A stretch of 64,000 bases of DNA from Eoetvoesiella caeni (GTDB lineage Bacteria > Pseudomonadota > Gammaproteobacteria > Burkholderiales > Burkholderiaceae_B): positions 62,001 to 126,000 of the forward strand of contig NZ_QNRQ01000004.1 of the NCBI RefSeq assembly GCF_003315175.1, in the 5' to 3' direction. Shown here piece after piece: positions 1 to 7,210 of this stretch (its first letter is position 1; every line of letters starts with the position of its first letter). Below the pieces are notes generated by a model that ran no database searches, was not told the DNA's origin, and worked only from the letters and a program-made list of their open reading frames with translations. The translations under genes and the position numbers were made by a program.

Positions 1-1749
1 GGTGCAGACGAGCCACGGGTCGCCAAGTCTAAAGTGAAAGCCGTAGGCGAGTTTCTTGCCAGTGACGATCAAATACTCATCTGCACGCATGCGACTTTTC
101 GTTTCGCTGTGGACGACCTAGGCGTAGCAGCTTTTGATAACCGCTTGATTGCGATTGATGAGTTCCACCATGTCAGCAGCAACCCAGACAACCGCTTAGG
201 CAGCCAGCTCGGGCAGTTCGTCGAGAATGACAAGGCACACATTGTCGCTATGACGGGTTCTTATTTTCGTGGGGATGCCGAAGCAGTACTTGGGCCTCAG
301 GATGAAGCCCGTTTTGAAACCGTGACCTACACCTACTACGAACAGCTCAACGGCTATGAGTACCTGAAATCACTGGATATAGGCTATTTCTTCTACACAG
401 GCCGCTATCTGGATGCGATCATGAAGGTGCTGGACCCCGCACTCAAAACCATCGTGCATATTCCGAACGTAAACTCCCGCGAAAGCCTGAAGGACAAGCA
501 CAAGGAAGTTGAAGAGATCATGGACTCGCTGGGCCAATGGCAAGGCGTCGATCCGGCCACAGGGTTTCATCTGATCAAGCTGCCAGCCGACAAGGGCGGA
601 CGTGTCATAAAAGTAGCCGACCTGGTCGATGACGGTGACGCGGCCAAGCGCTCCAATGTGCTGAACGCTCTAAAAGAGCCGACGCAGCGCCAAAATCGTG
701 ATTATATCGACATCATCATTGCCCTTGGTATGGCGAAGGAAGGGTTTGACTGGATTTGGTGTGAACACGCCTTAACCATTGGCTATCGCAGCAGCCTGAC
801 TGAAATCGTCCAGATCATAGGACGTGCGACACGGGATGCGCCAGGTAAAGAAAAAGCACGCTTCACTAATCTGATTGCAGAACCTGATGCAACGGAGGCC
901 GCCGTTGCGGACGCGGTGAACGACACCTTAAAGGCCATTGCAGCCAGCCTACTTATGGAGCAAGTACTGGCCCCACGGTTCGAATTCACGCCAAAGAATG
1001 CGGGGGTTCAAAACGGGTTTGACTATGGCCCAGACGGCTATGTTGATGGCGGCACCAATGTCGGCGTTAATGAGACGACAGGCCAATATCACGTTGAGAT
1101 CAGTGGGCTTGCTATGCCGCAAAGCGCCGAAGCAAGCCGGGTCTGCCAGGAAGACTTAAACGAGGTCATTACCGCGTTTGTACAAGATAAGTCCGCTTTA
1201 GAGCGTGGTCTGTTCGATCGTGAAAACACCCTCCCCGAAGAGCTGACACAGTTGCGTATGGGTAAAATTGTGCGTGACCGCTATCCCGAACTCAGCAATA
1301 CGGATCAGGAAGCGATTCGGCAACACGCCATTGCCGCGTTAACGATTACTCAACAAGCCAAGCAGCAGATGATTGATGGCAATCAAACCGCCCCAGAAGA
1401 TAGTAAAGGCGGCCTGGCGCTGATTCAAGGCGTACGCAAGTTTGTAAACGTACGCGACCTGGACATTGACCTTATCGACCGTATTAACCCTTTCGAGGCC
1501 GCCTACGCCATTCTAGCTAAGGCGATGGATGAAAAGACGCTGCGCCAGGTACAAGCCAGCGTTGCCGCTAAGCGTGTCAGCATCCCTTATGACGAGGCGC
1601 GTGAGCTGGCACAGCGTGCCTTGCAGTTCAAGCAAGAGCGAGGCCGTTTGCCAGACATCAATTCCCCCGACGCATGGGAGAAGCGCATGGCGGAAGGGAT
1701 AGCAGCCTTCGCACGTTACCGTGCCCAGCAAACGGCAAAGGAACAATAG
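1..1749 (+). CDS. DEAD/DEAH-type SF2 helicase, C-terminal part (5' end outside window)
   Basis: The reading frame is open from the first base, so this is the C-terminal 582 residues of a larger protein. Visible superfamily 2 helicase motifs, numbered from the window edge, are a Walker B/motif II DEFH at about 53-56, motif III MTGS at 84-87, and motif VI GRATRD at about 274-279 preceded by a motif V-like GMAKEGFDW. Motif I must lie upstream. About 300 residues after the helicase core have no motif I recognise. The next gene, a GIY-YIG nuclease, starts 7 bases after the stop, so the two are probably co-transcribed and may act together. The setting (integrase-linked island with HEPN genes) suggests a DNA-processing or anti-phage role, which is inference. 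The helicase assignment itself is firm. Confidence 0.85.
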   Translation, partial: GADEPRVAKSKVKAVGEFLASDDQILICTHATFRFAVDDLGVAAFDNRLIAIDEFHHVSSNPDNRLGSQLGQFVENDKAHIVAMTGSYFRGDAEAVLGPQDEARFETVTYTYYEQLNGYEYLKSLDIGYFFYTGRYLDAIMKVLDPALKTIVHIPNVNSRESLKDKHKEVEEIMDSLGQWQGVDPATGFHLIKLPADKGGRVIKVADLVDDGDAAKRSNVLNALKEPTQRQNRDYIDIIIALGMAKEGFDWIWCEHALTIGYRSSLTEIVQIIGRATRDAPGKEKARFTNLIAEPDATEAAVADAVNDTLKAIAASLLMEQVLAPRFEFTPKNAGVQNGFDYGPDGYVDGGTNVGVNETTGQYHVEISGLAMPQSAEASRVCQEDLNEVITAFVQDKSALERGLFDRENTLPEELTQLRMGKIVRDRYPELSNTDQEAIRQHAIAALTITQQAKQQMIDGNQTAPEDSKGGLALIQGVRKFVNVRDLDIDLIDRINPFEAAYAILAKAMDEKTLRQVQASVAAKRVSIPYDEARELAQRALQFKQERGRLPDINSPDAWEKRMAEGIAAFARYRAQQTAKEQ

Positions 1750-1756
1750 GATAGCA

Positions 1757-2953
1757 ATGCCTACAACACTGTCAGATGATGAGTTATTAGACGCTCTGGG
1801 CGTCGATACCACACCTCAAAAAACAGCCATGCACACGCCGCGTGAAGAACGGATCATTGCGGGCTTTGAAGATATACAGCGGTTCTTTACGGCTAATGGG
1901 CACGCCCCACGCCATGGGGATGACCGCGACATCTTTGAGCGCCTTTATGCCGTGCGCCTGGACCGCTTGCGGGCCCTGCCTGAGGCACGAGACCTCCTGG
2001 CAGCAATAGATGCTGACGGCCTGCTTACGAACTCAACCGGAACTGAACTATCCGCGATCGACACGCTTGATGATGAAAGCCTGTTGGAAGAGCTTGGGGT
2101 CAAGGCGGTTGCCGAAGACGATATTACCGTGCTCAAGCACGTCAGTTCGCACGAGGAGCGGCAAGCTGCCGAGGAAGTCGCAAATCGCACTCCATGCCAA
2201 GATTTTGAGCAATTTAAACCTTTACTTGAAGCAGCCCAGGCCGAGCTTGATGCTGGGCGCCGCCAAACACGTCGATTTGGCCGGGATACCAGTATTGTGG
2301 ATGGTGGCTTTTTTATTCTTGGCGGGCAGCTCGTTTATGTGGCCGAGACGGGTGAAACCATCAAAGCACCAAATGGTGAAAGTGATGCGCGGCTTAGGGT
2401 CATTTACTCAAACGGTACAGAAAGCAACCTGCTACGCAGATCACTTCAGCGAGCGCTATATAAAGACGACGCTGGACGCCGCTTGACCGATCCAAATGCT
2501 GGCCCCTTATTCAGCGATAGCTGGGAAGAAGATGACATTGAAAGTGGCACAATTTATGTTCTGCGCAGCTTATCCGACCATCCTTTCGTAGCAGAGCACC
2601 GTGAACTCATTCATAAAATCGGAGTGACCGGGGGAAAAGTGGAAACGCGTATTGCCAATGCAGCGCATGATGCGACTTACCTGTTAGCCGATGTTGAAGT
2701 CATCGCAACCTATAAGCTGGCTGAGATCAACCGTACAAAGCTAGAGCGCCTGTTTCACCGTATATTTGGGCCAGCACAGTTAGAACTCACTATTCATGAT
2801 CGCTTTGGACACCCTGTACGACCACGCGAATGGTTTCTCGTGCCGCTGGAGGCAATCGACGACGCAGTCCAACGGATCCAGGATGGAACTATTACCGAGG
2901 TCGTCTATGATCCAAAAATGGCTCATCTGGTCCCAATCGCTCAACAACTGTGA
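1757..2953 (+). CDS. GIY-YIG nuclease family protein (T5orf172/MUG113-like domain)
   Basis: 398 residues from the ATG at 1757, which follows an AGGA ribosome site; an in-frame GTG at 1721 would overlap the helicase and is less likely. The C-terminal part (about 264-360) reads as a T5orf172-type GIY-YIG domain: it opens with GTIYVLRS (the GIY strand), then KIGVTGG (the YIG-like element) at about 287-293, and later has an ERLFHRIF helix and a REWF segment that are typical of this branch. The N-terminal 260 residues are acidic, with two short repeats of the type DDELLDALGV / DESLLEELGV near 7-16 and 111-120, and are otherwise unrecognised. It lies 7 bases behind the helicase gene. I infer a helicase-nuclease pair; the substrate is unknown. 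Confidence 0.8.
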   Translation: MPTTLSDDELLDALGVDTTPQKTAMHTPREERIIAGFEDIQRFFTANGHAPRHGDDRDIFERLYAVRLDRLRALPEARDLLAAIDADGLLTNSTGTELSAIDTLDDESLLEELGVKAVAEDDITVLKHVSSHEERQAAEEVANRTPCQDFEQFKPLLEAAQAELDAGRRQTRRFGRDTSIVDGGFFILGGQLVYVAETGETIKAPNGESDARLRVIYSNGTESNLLRRSLQRALYKDDAGRRLTDPNAGPLFSDSWEEDDIESGTIYVLRSLSDHPFVAEHRELIHKIGVTGGKVETRIANAAHDATYLLADVEVIATYKLAEINRTKLERLFHRIFGPAQLELTIHDRFGHPVRPREWFLVPLEAIDDAVQRIQDGTITEVVYDPKMAHLVPIAQQL

Positions 2954-3037
2954 ATTAGATCGGCAATACGCATCCGCAGGGTTAGTCTACGCGCTAAGGT
3001 TGACGTTTCTCATAGGCCCCGTTTCCGACTCAACCCG

Positions 3038-3877
3038 ATGAAGCAAAGTCTCTACAAATTTCTACCGCTCAATACAGACGACCACGTTAGCCGACTCCAA
3101 CGAATTCTAACGGGGCAGATTTATTTTTCATCTCCTGCCTACTTCAACGACCCTTTCGAAATGAGCGCCCTCGCAGCCCCAATGGAGAACCCGGAGTTCG
3201 AAGCTAGGTTGGCCGCATCGGGCTGCCTGCCGGGCTCCCTATCGCAACGGGGAACAGTCCGTCGGCGTTATTTAGAAACCTTCCAGGCCACCGCTTTGCC
3301 GGCACTTATCAGAGAGTGGATCGACTCACTGGGCGTTCTATGCTTGACGACAGAGAAACACGATCTGCTGATGTGGGCACACTACGCAAACAACCATTCG
3401 GGTATTTGTATTGGCTTCGATTCCGACTACGAACCATTCAGGGATGCAAAGCCAGTTCAATATTCGGAACGTCGCCCCTCACTTTCTCCGGATAGCAGGT
3501 ACGATTCTGGCGACCTCTTACAGGCCGCACTGCTGACGAAATCGTCGCACTGGAGCCATGAAAATGAGTGGCGCGTGATCAAGCGCCCGGTCTCTGATGA
3601 CGAGAAGCAGTTCTACAAGTCGCTGATTGCCGAAGATCCGGGCCACTCAGACTCCGTCGCGCAACTGCTGGCGTCCCAGGGCGGCAGCGGGCAGTATGAG
3701 TTCGATCCTAAGGCGATTCGAGTTGTTTGCCTCGGGGCGCGCATCCGGTTTGAAGATACCGAAACGGTTGTCGCGCTGCTGCAACGCCATTGTCCCCACG
3801 TCAGGATCGAAGACATGCGCCTGGATGACCGCCACTACCAGCTGCATGCCAAGCGTCGTGCCGTTAAGCGTATTTAG
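3038..3877 (+). CDS. DUF2971 domain-containing protein
   Basis: 279 residues. The sequence carries the hallmarks of DUF2971: an N-terminal LYKFLPLN, the segment IYFSSPAYFNDPFEM at about 35-49, and the signature MWAHYANNHSGICIGF at about 112-127, followed by an ENEWRVIK element. The biochemical function of the family is not established. Members often occur as island or prophage cargo, and this one lies between the helicase/nuclease pair and a convergent HEPN gene. The ATG at 3038 starts directly at the conserved N-terminus; the ribosome site is weak. The stop codon lies inside a perfect 11-base inverted repeat (3865-3889). Confidence 0.85.
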   Translation: MKQSLYKFLPLNTDDHVSRLQRILTGQIYFSSPAYFNDPFEMSALAAPMENPEFEARLAASGCLPGSLSQRGTVRRRYLETFQATALPALIREWIDSLGVLCLTTEKHDLLMWAHYANNHSGICIGFDSDYEPFRDAKPVQYSERRPSLSPDSRYDSGDLLQAALLTKSSHWSHENEWRVIKRPVSDDEKQFYKSLIAEDPGHSDSVAQLLASQGGSGQYEFDPKAIRVVCLGARIRFEDTETVVALLQRHCPHVRIEDMRLDDRHYQLHAKRRAVKRI

Positions 3878-3889
3878 GAAATACGCTTA
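3865..3889. terminator. Hairpin between convergent genes (11-bp perfect stem)
   Basis: TAAGCGTATTT and AAATACGCTTA are perfect reverse complements separated by three bases. The dyad spans the stop codon of the DUF2971 gene and sits just before the stop of the convergent HEPN gene. There is no clear U-tract on either strand, so the bidirectional terminator call is tentative. Confidence 0.45.
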
Positions 3890-3895
3890 GAGAGC

Positions 3896-4789
3896 CTAGT
3901 CAATCCCAAGCAGCATGTTGTTGAGCGCCATCTTGCTAGGTACTTCTTTCTCATCAATCATCCGCATAAGCACGTGCTGAAGGATGTTAAAAGTCTGCAT
4001 CAGGTGATCGGTGTTGTGTTTTGGCTTGCCATGTGCTGCCGCCGACCGCTTGTCATACAGTCCGAATATCTCCTTCTGCATATCGGCACGCTGCTGCCCA
4101 GGTGGATATATATATGACGCTATGAGAATGGATACGCGGAACCGCAGCTCAGATGTGGATGGCGAGAATAGCGCCTCAAGCGCTCCCCATAAGGACACTA
4201 GCGTGAGAGTGTGATGTGGGATGAACGTTGACATTTCAAACGCCTCCATCGCCAGCCTAAAATCGGCATGAGAGGCCATCAAGTCAACCGCATTTTGCCA
4301 TTTGTTGCGTACCCAGTACAGCCGATCAGCGCTTGACACGGTGTCCTGCTTAGCTAACTCTAACTCAATAAACTGTCGAGACACCTCAATAGGGACAATC
4401 GTCATTTCCTTGTCGGGCACTGTTGAAATAACTGACAGAGAATGTGTGGACTTTACTAAGAAGCGGATCTTTGGGTCACAGAAGAGACGCATCATGATTG
4501 TTATGGTACGTGCCACGTCGTAATGCGACAGGTCTTTCGGCGGATTGTAGCTCGCTGGGATGAGCAACTCGGTGTGGACGTCAAACGACTCAAACTGAGA
4601 TGTGGCTTTCCACGGCGCAGGATGGTGCTTCCCCGGCGCCTCTGGCGGTTTGAAAGCCATTGTGTGAGAACTCATCAGGTGGGCGAACGTAGGCCGAAAG
4701 ACCAAGCCCTCACCTAGTTCGAACTCTTCCCACTCTGTTAGGAGCTTCAGGTTGGTGAAGCCGGCGTAAAAATCAGTAGTTTTTCTCAC
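3896..4789 (-). CDS. Apea-like HEPN domain protein
   Basis: 297 residues from a GTG start only 4 bases after the stop of the upstream small HEPN gene, which suggests coupled translation. The N-terminal ~180 residues are unrecognised. The C-terminal part (about 195-275) resembles Apea-type HEPN domains: SLWGALEALFSP, then a helix FRVSILIASYIYPP, then DKRSAAAHG. The last contains the HEPN Rx4H motif (Arg248, His253), which in active HEPN RNases forms the catalytic centre. HEPN proteins are common RNase toxins and abortive-infection effectors. Two adjacent HEPN genes in an integrase-linked island fit a defence role, but RNase activity is inferred only from the motif. Confidence 0.7.
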   Translation of the reverse strand: MRKTTDFYAGFTNLKLLTEWEEFELGEGLVFRPTFAHLMSSHTMAFKPPEAPGKHHPAPWKATSQFESFDVHTELLIPASYNPPKDLSHYDVARTITIMMRLFCDPKIRFLVKSTHSLSVISTVPDKEMTIVPIEVSRQFIELELAKQDTVSSADRLYWVRNKWQNAVDLMASHADFRLAMEAFEMSTFIPHHTLTLVSLWGALEALFSPSTSELRFRVSILIASYIYPPGQQRADMQKEIFGLYDKRSAAAHGKPKHNTDHLMQTFNILQHVLMRMIDEKEVPSKMALNNMLLGID

Positions 4790-4793
4790 GGCG

Positions 4794-5173
4794 TCAATCA
4801 GCCCTACCGCTCAGCTCATTCAAAGCCAGACTAAAGGCCTTGCTGTGCTGCCCTGACGGGGCGTGCAACATCGAGCTAGCAAACTCTGCGAACTCCTCAA
4901 GAACATCAATCGGGTTGGTGCTGATCTGTTTCTCCGTTCCACTAGCTCCTGCCTCACGAAAGGCCTTGAACATTCCCTGCAAGAGCACAGTAGCGTCTTC
5001 TTCGTTCACTGTTGCTTCGAGATTGTGAGCCAATCTATTGCGGATTTTGTTCAAGTGTCGGATACCGGGAATGAGGTGGCCCCTTCCGCTACTGCGAGTT
5101 CGATAACCGTAGTTAGGGTCGGAATATCCGCGGCATCGTTGGCCAATAGCTCTGCAATGGTAATTAACCTCAT
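4794..5173 (-). pseudogene. Small HEPN-type gene (KIRNRLAHN motif), probable 1-base frameshift
   Basis: The C-terminal frame contains HLNKIRNRLAHN (an Rx4H HEPN motif) followed by an acidic helical tail ending SGRAD. Upstream, that frame reads as nonsense and has only a weak TTG start at 5198. In the neighbouring frame a good start exists at ATG 5173 with GAGG/AGGAGG behind it. It encodes 40 plausible residues beginning MRLITIAELLAND and ending in a stop at 5051. Joining the frames at the G4 run (plus-strand C4, 5080-5083) by adding one G would give a continuous protein with ELAVAEG followed by HLIPGIRHLNKIRN, which is typical of small HEPN proteins. So it is either a recent loss-of-function deletion, a phase-variable tract, or a sequencing error. 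An intact shorter C-terminal product cannot be excluded. Confidence 0.55.
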
Positions 5174-5201
5174 AATCCTCAGCGCCTCCTCTTAACAATA
5201 T

Positions 5202-6098
5202 TCATACCCAGCGCAGTGCCCAGGCTTTTTCCTGCGCTTTCTGTAGGCTCTCTGTCTCTAGATGTCCATAGCGTCTCTCCAGCACCGCCGCAGAGTGCCC
5301 CATAATCTGGGCAGCGACAGCGATAGTAACCCCTGAACGTAACAGCTGTGCTGCTTTGTAATGCCTGACGTCATGCATATGAAAATCCGGTAGGTCTACG
5401 TCTTCAATCAATTGAGCCCATGACTTTCGGAAGTCGATGGGTCGACCAAGCACACGACCTTCAAAAACCAAGGATTCCGGTGGCCTGGTAAGCGCGACGC
5501 GCTTGATAAGAGCCGCTGTTTGACTCGTGAAGAAAAGCGTTCTCGGCCTGCCGTTCTTGCTTGTCGGCAGAACGATCTGTTCCCTGTCGAGATCCACGTC
5601 AGACCACGTCCGATCAAGAAGCTCCGACTTACGCGCACCGGTGTCAACCAAGAGTGAAACGAACAAACCGAAGCGCCGGTCAGGGAATGCCAAAGCTCGT
5701 GCACGCAACGCCGTAATTTTCTCGTCTTTAACGAAAACCACCCTGATCGGTTCCGGCGCACGGCGAACCCCTACCGTAGGTGATTTGAATCCTACTGGTG
5801 AAATCCTCCGCTCAATCGCCCAGCGATATACGCTGCCAATTGCCGAAACATCACGGTTTGCCGCCGCTGTTGAGTAACCATGCTCAACCATAGCTTGATG
5901 AGCACGAGTCAATTCTTCTGAAGAAATTTCCCAAGCGGAACGAGGGCCAAAGGCTTCAACCCATTTTTTTGTACGCACATCGGTGTCATCGCACCGGACG
6001 GCACAATAGGCTTGAATGAGCTCGGCAAAAGTCAGTTCTTGTGCCGGCTGATCGACGATTTGTGCCATCGCCGAGGACATATTGAAGGATTTACGCAT
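5202..6098 (-). CDS. Tyrosine-type site-specific integrase
   Basis: 298 residues. All catalytic positions of the phage integrase family are present: Arg156 in DTGARKSELL, Lys181 in TSKNGRPR, His242 and Arg245 in HDVRHYKA, His268 in GHSAAVLERR and the nucleophile Tyr277 in RRYGHL. An N-terminal SAM-like core-binding region covers about 20-105. The ATG at 6098 is preceded by GGAAA. The gene ends the island and is transcribed away from the tRNA-Val gene whose 3' end lies 94 bases upstream. This is the classic position of an integrase that uses the tRNA 3' end as attB, so the cargo to the left (1-5.2 kb and beyond) is probably one integrated element. Confidence 0.93.
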   Translation of the reverse strand: MRKSFNMSSAMAQIVDQPAQELTFAELIQAYCAVRCDDTDVRTKKWVEAFGPRSAWEISSEELTRAHQAMVEHGYSTAAANRDVSAIGSVYRWAIERRISPVGFKSPTVGVRRAPEPIRVVFVKDEKITALRARALAFPDRRFGLFVSLLVDTGARKSELLDRTWSDVDLDREQIVLPTSKNGRPRTLFFTSQTAALIKRVALTRPPESLVFEGRVLGRPIDFRKSWAQLIEDVDLPDFHMHDVRHYKAAQLLRSGVTIAVAAQIMGHSAAVLERRYGHLETESLQKAQEKAWALRWV

Positions 6099-6192
6099 TT
6101 GGTTTTCCAGTCAGTCCACTGCCGTGGAATGTTGTTAAAACCCGCTGCGAGGCGCGTAATTTCCTTCAAAAATCAATACGTTACTGCAATTC

Positions 6193-6215
6193 TGGTGGGC
6201 GGTACTGGGTTCGAA
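6193..6215. other. Predicted attachment site (3' end of tRNA-Val)
   Basis: Inferred from the integrase gene lying immediately beyond the 3' end of tRNA-Val. The T-arm and acceptor 3' strand are the usual crossover region for such integrases. The second copy of the core should lie left of this window, so the direct repeat cannot be seen here. Confidence 0.4.
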
Positions 6216-6267
6216 CCAGTGACCCCTGCCGTGTGAAGGCAGTGCTCTACCACTGAGCTAACCGCCC
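6193..6267 (-). tRNA. tRNA-Val (anticodon CAC)
   Basis: A cloverleaf can be folded on the minus strand. The acceptor is GGGCGGT/ACCGCCC. The D-arm has GCTC-AGTGGTA-GAGC. The anticodon stem CTGCC/GGCAG has a seven-base loop TTCACAC with CAC at 34-36, and the T-arm is ACTGG-TTCGAAC-CCAGT. The discriminator is A and the CCA is encoded (6193-6195). It lies between the integrase and dnaQ and appears intact after integration. Confidence 0.95.
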
Positions 6268-6351
6268 AAGCGCTGCGCAAAGGCGGGCTTGGTGCCGGAT
6301 GCGCGTTATGGGCGCATCGGATTTTGAAAGATCGTTATTCTACCACTTTAT

Positions 6352-7071
6352 TTAAGCATCAGCCGCGGCCTGGGCCCGCCACAAACACGGCTGGCCCGCT
6401 GCCTTGTCCAGGCCGTCGAGATATTCCTCGTGGGCCTGAAGCTCTTCGGCTGTGGCAAGCAGTACGCGCAAGCGCGTGGCGTCGAAAGCCTGGCTTCCCA
6501 GTCCGTTAAGGCCCGAAGATGCGCCGCCTTCTTCGAAGTCCATGATCAAGGCGTCTTGCCCGCGCGTCATGGCAAGCCACACCTCGGCCAATAATTCCGA
6601 GTCGAGCAAGGCGCCGTGCAACGTGCGGTGCGCGTTCGAGATGCCGTAGCGCTCGCATAGGGCGTCCAGCGAATTGCGCTTGCCGGGATGCAATTCGCGC
6701 GCGAAAAGCAGCGAGTCGGTAATCTTGCCGCACAGGCTGTCGAATGACGGTTTACCGGCGCGCTTAAGCTCGGCGTTCAGGAATTTTTTATCAAATGCCG
6801 CGTTATGGATGATGACTTCGGCGCCCTTGACGTAGTCGATGAACTCGTCGGCCACATCTTCAAAGCGCGGATGCTCCGAAAGAAACTTGGTCGTCAGGCC
6901 GTGAATCGCCAAGGCTTCGGGGTCGCTGTCGCGATCGGGGTTCAAGTACATATGCAGATGCCGCCCGGTCAGACCCCGGTTGAGCATTTCAACGCAGGCC
7001 ACTTCAACCATGCGATGCCCCTGCGAGGGATCCAGGCCGGTGGTTTCTGTATCGAGAATAATTTGACGCAT
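6352..7071 (-). CDS. dnaQ: DNA polymerase III epsilon subunit (3'-5' proofreading exonuclease)
   Basis: 239 residues from ATG 7071 (AGGAA ribosome site); upstream in-frame starts add a non-conserved extension. DnaQ/DEDDh exonuclease motifs are clear: Exo I DTETTG with Asp7 and Glu9, Exo II IIHNAAFDKKF, and Exo III HRTLHGALLDSELLAEVW with the catalytic His and Asp. Epsilon proofreads behind the alpha subunit in the replicative polymerase core; the variable C-terminal tail would bind alpha. In many proteobacteria dnaQ is next to rnhA; here an RND efflux pair separates them. Confidence 0.95.
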   Translation of the reverse strand: MRQIILDTETTGLDPSQGHRMVEVACVEMLNRGLTGRHLHMYLNPDRDSDPEALAIHGLTTKFLSEHPRFEDVADEFIDYVKGAEVIIHNAAFDKKFLNAELKRAGKPSFDSLCGKITDSLLFARELHPGKRNSLDALCERYGISNAHRTLHGALLDSELLAEVWLAMTRGQDALIMDFEEGGASSGLNGLGSQAFDATRLRVLLATAEELQAHEEYLDGLDKAAGQPCLWRAQAAADA

Positions 7072-7210
7072 GTATTTCCTGTTGAACAATGGCGCAAGGC
7101 TGCAACCCGCAAGGCCATGAGAAGCCGCGTCCCGCGCGGCAGCAAGATGCAACGCGGGATATGTGCAAGGCCTACGCAACGCCTATATTAAGTGCAGGGT
7201 TTGCCGCGGG

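Noticed and set aside
1721-1756. Upstream GTG start for the GIY-YIG gene
   Set aside because: It would overlap the helicase by 29 bases; ATG 1757 has its own AGGA site and gives a sensible N-terminus.
6298-6318. GATGCGC/GCGCATC hairpin with TTTT downstream of dnaQ
   Set aside because: The T-tract is on the plus strand while both flanking genes are on the minus strand, so it cannot terminate either; the stem is only 7 bp.
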